Source: Neopararhizobium haloflavum (GTDB lineage: Bacteria > Pseudomonadota > Alphaproteobacteria > Rhizobiales > Rhizobiaceae). Taken from it: a DNA stretch of 64,000 nucleotides. The notes under the pieces are model-generated. The model made no database searches and was not told the origin of the DNA. It saw nothing but the letters and a program-made list of their open reading frames with translations. This document shows positions 55,358 to 63,287 of the stretch, piece after piece. The first letter of the stretch is position 1, and every line of letters starts with the position of its first letter. Both the position numbers and the translations under genes were made by a program. The stretch covers positions 124,001-188,000 of the forward strand of contig NZ_NWUC01000008.1 in the NCBI RefSeq assembly GCF_002750855.1, written 5' to 3'.

Positions 55358-56680
55358 TCAGCCCAGCAGCGCCGGAAGGGCGAGGACGAGCGAGGGGAAT
55401 GCCACGAGCAGCGCGACGCGGATGAGCTCTACGCCGAAGAACGGCAGCGCGCCCTTGAAGGTCTCGCTCATCGGCACGCCCTTGGCCATCGCGTTGATGA
55501 CGAAGACGTTCATCCCCACGGGCGGTGTGATCAGCCCGAGTTCCACCACCACCAGCGCAAGGATGCCGAACCAGATCTTGGTCTCGTCCGGCGTCAGGCC
55601 GAAATCGAGCCCGGAGATGACGGGCCAGAAGAACGGGATGGCGAGTAGGATCATCGACAGGCTGTCCATCAGGCAGCCGAGGAAGATCAGCGCGATGAGG
55701 AGCAGGATCAGGATCATGTGCGGGGAAAGCCCGCTTTCGGCCATCATTTGGGCGGCGGCCTGCGGAACCCCGCCGCGCGACATGAAGATTTCCAGGAGCT
55801 CGGCGCCGATCAGGATCATGTAGATCATGCCGGACGTCTTGGCGGTCGAAAGGATCGCCGCGCGCAGCCCGCGCCACGAGATGAGCCGGCGGGCCAGTCC
55901 GTAGACAAGGACGAGGAACACGCCGATCGCGGCGGCTGGCGTCGGATTGAAGAAGCCGAGATAGATCCCGCCGATCACCAGGCCGAAAATGGCGACCACG
56001 GGCAAGACACCGAGCGATGCGGCGATGAATTCCTCGCGGTCGACCGGATCGGCGCGCGGGCCGGAATTGGGGAAGACGCGGACATAGACCGCGATGGTCA
56101 GGATGAAGAGCGCGACCGCCATGAGGCCCGGCAGGAAGGCAGCGGCGAACATGTCGACGATGTTCGCCTCGACGATGACCGAATAGACGACGAGCACGAC
56201 GGAGGGCGGGATGAGGATGCCGAGTACGCCACCGGCAGCCAGCGTTCCCGTCGCCAGCGCCGGGGAATACTTGTAGCGTCTGAGTTCCGGCAGGGCGACC
56301 TGACCCATCGTCGAGGCCGTGGCGAGCGAGGAGCCGCAGACCGCGCCGAAGCCGGCGCAGGCGGCGACAGCCGACATCGCGACACCGCCCTTGAACCGGC
56401 CGAGCCAGGCATTGGCGGCGCGAAACAGGCCCTGCGAAAGTTCCGCCTGGGTCGCCAGATGCCCCATCAGGACGAAGAGCGGCACCACGGACAGGTCGTA
56501 ATTGGAGAAGATGCCGTAGGCGAGCGTCTTCATCTGCGACATCAGGATCGCCGGTCCGAACAGCATCATCGTGCCGGCGCCGCCGACGATGATCATGGAA
56601 TAGGCGATCGGCATGCGGATCGCGATCAGCACGACCAGCAGCACGAGACCGGACACGCCGAGCGTCAGTTCACTTCCCAT
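55358..56680 (-). CDS. TRAP transporter large permease (DctM family)
   Basis: 440 residues. Features: RMPIAYSMIIVGGAGTMMLFG, GFGAVCGSSLATASTMGQVALPE, GVLGILIPPSVVLVVYS, and GCLMDSLSMILLAIPFFWPV. The last TRAP gene before the IclR gene. Confidence 0.94.
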   Translation of the reverse strand: MGSELTLGVSGLVLLVVLIAIRMPIAYSMIIVGGAGTMMLFGPAILMSQMKTLAYGIFSNYDLSVVPLFVLMGHLATQAELSQGLFRAANAWLGRFKGGVAMSAVAACAGFGAVCGSSLATASTMGQVALPELRRYKYSPALATGTLAAGGVLGILIPPSVVLVVYSVIVEANIVDMFAAAFLPGLMAVALFILTIAVYVRVFPNSGPRADPVDREEFIAASLGVLPVVAIFGLVIGGIYLGFFNPTPAAAIGVFLVLVYGLARRLISWRGLRAAILSTAKTSGMIYMILIGAELLEIFMSRGGVPQAAAQMMAESGLSPHMILILLLIALIFLGCLMDSLSMILLAIPFFWPVISGLDFGLTPDETKIWFGILALVVVELGLITPPVGMNVFVINAMAKGVPMSETFKGALPFFGVELIRVALLVAFPSLVLALPALLG

Positions 56681-56701
56681 GGGTAGCCTTCCGGGCGTTC
56701 G

Positions 56702-57226
56702 TCACAGCAATTCGCCGCTTTCGGAAACGCGCCCCTTGAGCGCGTCGACGAGCGTGATCGCAGCGGCGATCACATAAAGCACGAGCGAGATCAGGATCGG
56801 GATGTAGGCGATCCAGAGCGGGAACTGGTAGATCGCGGTGGTCTCGCGATAGGTCCGCATGTCGAGAAATCCGCCATACATGCGCCAGAGCAGGAACGCG
56901 GCAAAACCCGTCGCCGCGAGGGAGGCAAGGACGGCGAGCACCTGGAGAACGCGCGGCCCCGCGCCGGCCGTGAAGATGTCGGCCGTGACGTTGGAGCCGG
57001 TCAGCTGACAGTAGGGCAGAAACGCAAAGACCGTGATCGCGACACCGACCTCGACGATCTCGAAATCGCCGGGAAACGGGCTCCCGGCGAAGATGAGGCT
57101 GACGAGGCTGAAGGCGTTGATGAACACGACGGCGAACAGCACGAGCCCGCCGGCGATCGCCCAGTATTCGATGATCCGGCGGGCCAGCCCCGCCGGATGG
57201 TCTTGTGCTTCAGCCTCTGTGCTCAT
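56702..57226 (-). CDS. TRAP transporter small permease (DctQ family)
   Basis: 174 residues, four helices, with a polar N-terminal stretch before LARRIIEYWAIAGGLVLFAVV. DctQ-like EVGVAITVFAFLPYCQL region. Twelve bases after the binding-protein stop. Confidence 0.9.
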   Translation of the reverse strand: MSTEAEAQDHPAGLARRIIEYWAIAGGLVLFAVVFINAFSLVSLIFAGSPFPGDFEIVEVGVAITVFAFLPYCQLTGSNVTADIFTAGAGPRVLQVLAVLASLAATGFAAFLLWRMYGGFLDMRTYRETTAIYQFPLWIAYIPILISLVLYVIAAAITLVDALKGRVSESGELL

Positions 57227-57238
57227 CGGTCCTGCGGC

Positions 57239-58342
57239 CTATTGCGCGTCTTCTTCTTCGGCATCAGCGCCCGCATCGGCGGCGGCGCCGCTCGAATGCG
57301 ATTCAATGGCCGCGCGGGCCGCATCGACCAGTGCCTGGCCGTCGATGCCGCTCGCGGTCACTTCCTCGACCCAGCGATCGACGACAGGTTCGAGAACGGT
57401 GCGGAAGGCTTCGGTTTCCTCGTCGCTGAGCGTGATGTGCTCGTTGCCGGCTTCGGTTGCGAGCGCGATGCCGCCATTGTCGATCTCGCGCCAGATCTCG
57501 CCGACCTCACGCAACCACTCCTCGCCGGAATTGTCTTCGAAGATCTGCTGGATGTCTTCCGGCAGGCCATCCCAGGTGGCCTGGTTCATCGAAACCTGGA
57601 AGGTCGTCGTGCCGAAGCGCGTCATGTCGGCGCCTTCGATCTGGTAGTCCGTCAGATCCTGCAGGCTGAGCGCCGGAATGATTTCCCACGGGATCAGCGC
57701 GCCGTCCACGACCTGGCGCGAAAGTGCCTGCGGCAGGTCCGGCACGGGCATGGAAACGGGGCTCGCGCCGAGCGCCTCGACCACCCAGGCGCCGGTGCGT
57801 GTGGGGATGCGAACCTGCATGCCTTCCATGTCTTCCGGCGTGCGCACTTCGGTGTCGACGGTGTGGATCGCCTGTCCGGCATGGACGTGGGTGAAGAGCA
57901 CCTTGATGCCCTCATATTCCTCGGCAAGGTACTCGTCGAAGAGGTCGCGCATGGCAAGGTTCGTCGCCACCGGATCGTTGGTGTGGATAAACGGCAGTTC
58001 GAACACTTCCGAGCGCGGGAACAGGCCAGCCGTGTAGCCGTTCACCGTCCAGACGATGTCGACGACACCGTCACGTACCTGGCGGATCAGCTCCGGCGGG
58101 CGTCCGCCGAGCGACATGGACGGATAAAGCTCGATCTCGACCCGGCCTTCGGAGGCTTCCTCGATGCGCTCGGCCCACGGCTCCAGCATGTCGGTCTGCG
58201 CCGGTGCCTGCGGGCCGAGGAAATGGTGAAGGGTCAGCGTGATCGGCTCGTCCTGAGCCGATGCGGCACCTGCGAGCATGATGGTTCCGAGCGCGGCACC
58301 TGCACACAGCGCGGCCGACCGGACCTTGAAAGTCTTGTGCAT
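57239..58342 (-). CDS. TRAP transporter substrate-binding protein (DctP family)
   Basis: 367 residues, signal peptide (SAALCAGAALGTIMLAGAASAQ, cut near residue 29). DctP pattern: LHHFLGPQAPAQTDMLEPWAERIEE, LGGRPPELIRQVRDGVVDIV, and RTPEDMEGMQVRIPTRTGAWVVEALGASPV. The C-terminus ends in a short acidic tail (DAGADAEEEDAQ) beyond the usual end. Divergent from the ThDP enzyme, so they probably share control. Confidence 0.92.
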   Translation of the reverse strand: MHKTFKVRSAALCAGAALGTIMLAGAASAQDEPITLTLHHFLGPQAPAQTDMLEPWAERIEEASEGRVEIELYPSMSLGGRPPELIRQVRDGVVDIVWTVNGYTAGLFPRSEVFELPFIHTNDPVATNLAMRDLFDEYLAEEYEGIKVLFTHVHAGQAIHTVDTEVRTPEDMEGMQVRIPTRTGAWVVEALGASPVSMPVPDLPQALSRQVVDGALIPWEIIPALSLQDLTDYQIEGADMTRFGTTTFQVSMNQATWDGLPEDIQQIFEDNSGEEWLREVGEIWREIDNGGIALATEAGNEHITLSDEETEAFRTVLEPVVDRWVEEVTASGIDGQALVDAARAAIESHSSGAAADAGADAEEEDAQ

Positions 58343-58460
58343 CGTTTTTCCTCCCAGCGATGTTTTGCGCGCGTATCACACTGCGCGATTTCGGTTGACC
58401 GTGCAAAGCCATCCCAAAGTCTATTGCCGGCCGACATTGGCAGGGAGATTGACGAGACCG

Positions 58461-58488
58461 CGTCAGGTTGTCAATAATTGAACTGACG
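58461..58488. promoter_or_regulatory. Compound dyad between the TRAP and ThDP-enzyme genes
   Basis: TCAATAATTGA (58471-58481) is a perfect interrupted palindrome, flanked by CGTCAG (58461-58466) and CTGACG (58483-58488), which are also complementary but offset by three bases. Lies 20 bases before the ThDP enzyme start in the divergent promoter region. Candidate IclR operator. Confidence 0.5.
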
Positions 58489-58507
58489 ATTTCAAATATA
58501 GTAACGA

Positions 58508-60271
58508 ATGGGCGTAAGAATGGCGAAAACGGTAGCGGCGGATCGATCCGGCGAGCGTGACACGGTGGCGGGCGAGACGCAAAGCATGACGGCGGGCGGC
58601 GCCCTCCTGGCCCGCATGAAGGCGCTCGGCGTCGACTATATCTTCGCCAATTCCGGCACGGACTTCCCGCCGATCATCGAAGGGCTGGCCGAGGCGGAAG
58701 CCAAGGGCATGGAGCTTCCCCAGGCCCTCGTCATGCCGCACGAGGCGGCTGCGATGGGCATGGCGCACGGCTATTATTTCGCTACCGGCCGTGCCCAGGC
58801 GGTGATGGCGCACACCAATGTCGGGCTCGCCAATTGTGCGCTCGGCGCGATCAACGCCGCAACCGATCATGTGCCGATGCTGCTTTTTTCCGGCCGCACG
58901 CCGACGACGGAGAAGGGCCGGCTCGGCACACGCACCGTGCCGATCGGCTGGGGCCAGGAGATGCGCGATCAGGCGGCGCTGGTGCGCGAGGCCTGCAAAT
59001 GGGATTATGAACTGCGTTTTCCCGAACAGGTGGTGGACTCGATCGACCGGGCTTATGCGATCGCCGGCGCGGCGCCGCGCGGGCCGGTCTATGTGAGCCT
59101 GCCGCGCGAGGTGCTGTGCCAGCCCTGCCCCGCCGACGGGCTCGATGCGCCCGCTTCGATCACGCCGCCGGCGCTCGGCCTGCATCAGCCGAGCATCGAA
59201 CAGGCGGCGAAGATCCTTGCTGCGTCGAAGAACCCGCTGATCATCGCGCAGCGTGGCGCGGGCTCCGATGCGGGCTTTGCCGCGCTTGCGGCCATCGCCG
59301 AGCGCCACGCCATCCCGGTCTGCCAGTACTGGGCGGTCAAGCTCGCCATCGCGCTCGACCATCCGATGGCCGCGCCGTTCGACCCGGCAGCACTGATCGA
59401 GAAGGCCGACGCCATTCTGGTCATCGATTCGCTTGCGCCATGGTCCCCGGACATCCACGAACTTCAGCCCGGCTGCAAGGTGATCCATCTCGGCCAGGAT
59501 CCGCTCTACAGCCGGTTTCCGGTGCGCAATTTCCGCTGCGACCTGGCGATCACGGCAGATGTCGCCGATGGCCTGATGGCGCTCGACACGGCCCTTTCCG
59601 CCGCCGATGTCGACAGCGACGTGGTGGAGCAACGCCGCACGCGTGTCGCCTGCGACAACAAGAGCGCTCGCCAGGCGGCGATTGCGCGGGCCAAGGCGGG
59701 CAATGGCTCGCCCATGACCAAGGACTGGGTGAGCCTGTGTCTGTCCGATGCGGTCAAGTCCAGGGACGCCTCCATCCTCTCCGAACTCGGTGCACCGATG
59801 GCACCGATGGCGCTCGACCATCCCCGCGCCTGGTATCAGGAGCCGCATTCGGGCGGGCTTGGCTGGTCGTTCCCCGCGGCGCTTGGCATGCAGCTTGCCG
59901 ATCGCGACCGGCTGATCGTCGCGACCATGGGCGACGGCGCCTATATGTTCGCAAATCCGGTCGCCTGCCACCAGATCGCCGAGGCGCTCGACCTGCCCAT
60001 TCTCATCGTCATCGTCAACAACGCCGAGTGGGGCGCGGTGCGCCACTCCGTCCTCGGCATCTACCCCGATGGCTATGCGTCGAAAACCAACCGGATGCCG
60101 CTGACCGCGCTCTCTCCAGTGCCGGATTTCACCAAGGTCGCCGAGGCCAGCCGGGCCTATGCCCGCACCGTGACGGATGGCGCGGACCTTCCGGACGCGC
60201 TCAGCGAGGCGATCCGCCACATCGAGGAGAACCGCACGCTGGCGCTGCTCGACGTCAGGGTGCGTCCGTAG
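58508..60271 (+). CDS. Thiamine-diphosphate-dependent enzyme (acetolactate synthase/benzoylformate decarboxylase superfamily)
   Basis: 587 residues; an in-frame ATG at 58520 is an alternative start. The N-terminal domain has NSGTDFPPI and the cofactor-activating Glu in MPHEAAAMGMAHGY. The ThDP motif is MGDGAYMFANPVACHQIAEA followed by IVIVNNAEWGAV. It is a stand-alone catalytic subunit with no FAD-binding signature that I can confirm. With an FMN hydroxyacid dehydrogenase nearby, a 2-oxoacid decarboxylase role is reasonable; an acetolactate-synthase-like ligase is the alternative. Confidence 0.82.
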   Translation: MGVRMAKTVAADRSGERDTVAGETQSMTAGGALLARMKALGVDYIFANSGTDFPPIIEGLAEAEAKGMELPQALVMPHEAAAMGMAHGYYFATGRAQAVMAHTNVGLANCALGAINAATDHVPMLLFSGRTPTTEKGRLGTRTVPIGWGQEMRDQAALVREACKWDYELRFPEQVVDSIDRAYAIAGAAPRGPVYVSLPREVLCQPCPADGLDAPASITPPALGLHQPSIEQAAKILAASKNPLIIAQRGAGSDAGFAALAAIAERHAIPVCQYWAVKLAIALDHPMAAPFDPAALIEKADAILVIDSLAPWSPDIHELQPGCKVIHLGQDPLYSRFPVRNFRCDLAITADVADGLMALDTALSAADVDSDVVEQRRTRVACDNKSARQAAIARAKAGNGSPMTKDWVSLCLSDAVKSRDASILSELGAPMAPMALDHPRAWYQEPHSGGLGWSFPAALGMQLADRDRLIVATMGDGAYMFANPVACHQIAEALDLPILIVIVNNAEWGAVRHSVLGIYPDGYASKTNRMPLTALSPVPDFTKVAEASRAYARTVTDGADLPDALSEAIRHIEENRTLALLDVRVRP

Positions 60272-60400
60272 CGCGATGACGTCAACGTGATCGGTTTGAC
60301 AACGCGATTGCACATCGAGGTGAAACTCGCCTTGTGACCGTCCCGTAGCTTCCTCGAACTCTGCCGTTCTGGCGGAGGACAACCGACGGGAGACGTCACA

Positions 60401-61102
60401 ATGATCAAGTCCCTTATCCGCGCTGCTGCAATCGGTACCCTCATGGCCGGCACCAGCCTTGCCACCGTCGCCGTAGCCCAGGAATCCGGGTCATCGACCG
60501 GTGCAATGGATGCCCCCGGTGCATCGAACACGATGGAACCGGATTCCGGCATGACGGGCGATTCCGACATGTCGTCCGACGCCGAGATGCCAGCCGAAGG
60601 CGATATGGCCGCATCGGGCGATATGCCCATGGTCGGCGGTGCACCGATGGATCCGGCCAAGCCGATCCCCGAAAATGCGTCCGCTGCATCCAACCTGACG
60701 ACGCTCGTCGCGGCGGTTCAGGCTGCCGGTCTCGTCGAAACGCTCGGCGGCGAAGGCCCATTCACCGTCTTCGCACCGACGAACGAGGCCTTCGAGGCCT
60801 TGCCCGAGGGCACGGTCGAGACCCTTCTGGAGCCTGAAAACAAGGACCAGCTGACCAAGATCCTCACCTATCACGTGGTCCCGGCCGAGGCGACCTCCGC
60901 AGCCGCCATGCAGATGATCGAGGACGATGGCGGCAAGCACAACGTCACGACTGTGTCGGGTGATACGCTGACGCTTCAGATGGACGGCGACAATCTCGTC
61001 GTCTTCGATGAAAGCGGCAACGCGGCCACCGTCACCCAGGCGGACGTCATGCAGTCGAACGGCGTCGTCCACATCATCGACACGGTGCTGATGCCGCAGT
61101 AA
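60401..61102 (+). CDS. Secreted fasciclin-domain protein with Met/Asp-rich linker
   Basis: 233 residues. Signal peptide (MIKSLIRAAAIGTLMAGTSL, cut near residue 26 at AVAQE). Residues about 27-88 are low-complexity and rich in Met, Asp, Ser and Gly, with repeats such as DSGMTGDSDMSSDAEM. The rest is a single FAS1 domain: NLTTLVAAVQAAGLVETL, GPFTVFAPTNEAFEALPEG, LTYHVVPAE and SNGVVHIIDTVLMP. Probably periplasmic or cell-surface adhesion or stress protein. Ends at a strong terminator. Confidence 0.9.
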   Translation: MIKSLIRAAAIGTLMAGTSLATVAVAQESGSSTGAMDAPGASNTMEPDSGMTGDSDMSSDAEMPAEGDMAASGDMPMVGGAPMDPAKPIPENASAASNLTTLVAAVQAAGLVETLGGEGPFTVFAPTNEAFEALPEGTVETLLEPENKDQLTKILTYHVVPAEATSAAAMQMIEDDGGKHNVTTVSGDTLTLQMDGDNLVVFDESGNAATVTQADVMQSNGVVHIIDTVLMPQ

Positions 61103-61130
61103 CGCGCGCGATCAAGTGACGAAAATGAGC

Positions 61131-61161
61131 AATGGGCCGGCGGATCATCCGCCGGCCCATT
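61131..61161 (+). terminator. Strong stem-loop terminator after the fasciclin gene
   Basis: Fifteen-base perfect arms (61131-61145 and 61147-61161; AATGGGCCGGCGGAT and its complement) around a single central C, ending in ATTTG. Because it lies inside an upstream extension of the helicase frame, it also argues that the helicase starts later. Confidence 0.75.
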
Positions 61162-61190
61162 TGCATGCTGTTGCGAACAAAGCAGAAACG

Positions 61191-63284
61191 ATGCTTCATG
61201 CGCCAATGAACATTGCCGTCCGTGATTCGTCTCCCGACTACCTTGCCCGCCTCAACGCGGCGCAGCGCAGCGCCGTTCTCCATGGTGACGGGGCGGTGGC
61301 CGGGCCGCTGCTTGTCATCGCCGGGGCCGGTTCGGGCAAGACCAACACGCTTGCCCACCGGGTCGCGCATCTCATCGTTAACGGGGCGGATCCGCGCCGC
61401 ATCCTGCTGATGACGTTTTCGCGCCGCGCGGCGGACGACATGACCCGGCGGGTCGAGCGCATCGTCGGCGAGGTCATGGGACCACAGGGTCAGACGCTGG
61501 CGCAGGGGCTTACCTGGGGCGGTACTTTTCACGCGATCGGCGCGCGCCTTTTGAGAGACTACGCCGCTCATATCGGTCTCGATCCGGCGTTCACCATCCA
61601 TGACCGCGCCGATTCGGCCGACCTGCTCAATCTGGTGCGCCACGATCAGGGCCTTTCGCGCACCGAGAGCCGTTTTCCCGCCAAGAACACCTGCCTTGCG
61701 ATCTATTCGCGTGCCGTCAATGCGCAGGCCGAGCTCGCGCAAGTCCTTGCCGCGCATTTTCCGTGGTGTGTCGGCTGGGAAGCGGAGCTCAAGACGCTCT
61801 TTTCCGGCTATGTCGAAGCCAAGCAGGCGGCGAACGTTCTCGACTACGACGACCTGCTTCTCTACTGGGCCGAGATGGCGGCCGATCCTTCCTTGAGTGC
61901 GGAGATGGGTGACCGCTTCGATCATGTGCTGGTCGACGAGTACCAGGACACCAACCGGCTCCAGGCGCGAATCGTGACGGGGCTGAAGCCGACGGGCGCG
62001 GGCGTGACTGTCGTCGGCGACGACGCACAGTCGATCTACGCCTTCCGCGCGGCGGAAGTGCGCAATATCCTCGATTTTCCCGGTCTGTTCGCGCCGCCTG
62101 CCCGGCTCGTCACACTGGAGCGGAACTATCGCTCGACCGTGCCGATCCTCAGCGCCGCCAACCGCGTCATCGGCGAGGCGCGCGAGCGCTTCACCAAGAA
62201 CCTGTGGAGCGATCGGGCGAGCGGATCGAAGCCATCCCTGACCACCGTGCGCGACGAGAACGGACAGGCCGCCCACATCTGCGAAGCGGTGCTGGCTGCA
62301 CGCGAGGAAGGGATCGCCCTGAAGCAGCAGGCAGTTCTCTTTCGCACGGCTCACCATTCCGGCCCGCTCGAGATCGAGCTGACGCGGCGCAACATCCCTT
62401 TCGTCAAGTTCGGCGGTCTGAAATTCCTCGATGCGTCCCATGTCAAGGACATGCTGGCGGTGCTGCGCTTTGCCGAGAACCCGACCGACCGCATCGCAGG
62501 CTTTCGCGCCATGCAGCTCATCCCCGGCATCGGCCCGTCCGCGGCCGACCAGGCAATGACGAAAATGAGCGAGGCGCTGGACGTCGGCCTCGGCCTCGAT
62601 GCCTTCGTTCCGCCCAAGCGTGCGGCCGAAGACTGGCCGGCCTTCGTCACGCTGTTCAATGGACTGCGTGACGGACAATCCGGCTGGCCGGGCGATCTGG
62701 AGGCGGCGCGCCTTTGGTACGAGCCGCACCTGGAGCGACTGCACGAGGACGCCGCGATCCGGCGCGGCGATCTGATCCAGCTGGAGCAGATCGCTGCGAG
62801 CGCTCCCTCGCGCCAGCGCTTCCTGACGGACCTGACGCTCGACCCGCCCAATGCCACGAGCGACCAGGCCGGGCCACCGCTGAAGGACGAGGACTATCTG
62901 ATCCTTTCCACCATTCATTCGGCCAAGGGGCAGGAGTGGAAGAGCGTCTTCCTTCTCAACGTGGTCGATGGCTGCATGCCGTCCGACCTTGCGACGGGCA
63001 ATTCGGAAGAGCTGGAGGAAGAGCGCCGGCTGCTCTATGTCGCGATGACGCGGGCCAAGGACGACCTGACCCTCATGGTGCCGCAGCGCTTCTACACCCA
63101 CGGCCAGGCGAGGACCGGTGATCGGCACGTCTATGCCCAGCGCACGCGCTTCATCACCGATGCGATGCTCGACGCGTTCGACCGCAAGGTCTGGCCGCCG
63201 CTTTCGGCCGGGGCGCAGGAGCCCTCGCCCGTGCCGGCCGTCTCGCGCGATCTGACGGCCCGCATGCGCGGCATGTGGCGATAG
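61191..63284 (+). CDS. UvrD/Rep-family ATP-dependent DNA helicase
   Basis: About 697 residues from the ATG at 61191. ATG 61206 is equally possible, and neither has a strong ribosome binding site. Superfamily 1 motifs in order: Q-motif LNAAQRSAV, I GAGSGKTNTLAHR, Ia TFSRRAADDM, II VLVDEYQDTN, III VVGDDAQSIYAFRAA, IV LERNYRST, V TIHSAKGQEWKSVFLLN and VI EEERRLLYVAMTRAKDDL. Unwinds DNA 3'-5' in repair or replication restart. It resembles the shorter UvrD-like helicases rather than full UvrD or AddA. Unrelated to the catabolic neighbours. Confidence 0.92.
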   Translation: MLHAPMNIAVRDSSPDYLARLNAAQRSAVLHGDGAVAGPLLVIAGAGSGKTNTLAHRVAHLIVNGADPRRILLMTFSRRAADDMTRRVERIVGEVMGPQGQTLAQGLTWGGTFHAIGARLLRDYAAHIGLDPAFTIHDRADSADLLNLVRHDQGLSRTESRFPAKNTCLAIYSRAVNAQAELAQVLAAHFPWCVGWEAELKTLFSGYVEAKQAANVLDYDDLLLYWAEMAADPSLSAEMGDRFDHVLVDEYQDTNRLQARIVTGLKPTGAGVTVVGDDAQSIYAFRAAEVRNILDFPGLFAPPARLVTLERNYRSTVPILSAANRVIGEARERFTKNLWSDRASGSKPSLTTVRDENGQAAHICEAVLAAREEGIALKQQAVLFRTAHHSGPLEIELTRRNIPFVKFGGLKFLDASHVKDMLAVLRFAENPTDRIAGFRAMQLIPGIGPSAADQAMTKMSEALDVGLGLDAFVPPKRAAEDWPAFVTLFNGLRDGQSGWPGDLEAARLWYEPHLERLHEDAAIRRGDLIQLEQIAASAPSRQRFLTDLTLDPPNATSDQAGPPLKDEDYLILSTIHSAKGQEWKSVFLLNVVDGCMPSDLATGNSEELEEERRLLYVAMTRAKDDLTLMVPQRFYTHGQARTGDRHVYAQRTRFITDAMLDAFDRKVWPPLSAGAQEPSPVPAVSRDLTARMRGMWR

Positions 63285-63287
63285 CCG

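Noticed and set aside
60277..60284. TGACGTCA palindrome upstream of the fasciclin gene
   Set aside because: Eight bases are too short to claim an operator; expected by chance in a window of this size, and no regulator is adjacent.
60296..60326. TTGACA-like -35 box upstream of the fasciclin gene
   Set aside because: No acceptable -10 box lies 16-18 bases downstream, so a promoter call was not supported.
61116..61190. N-terminal extension of the UvrD-like helicase
   Set aside because: The added codons run through the perfect 15-base terminator hairpin of the fasciclin gene, so a start at 61191 or 61206 is preferred.
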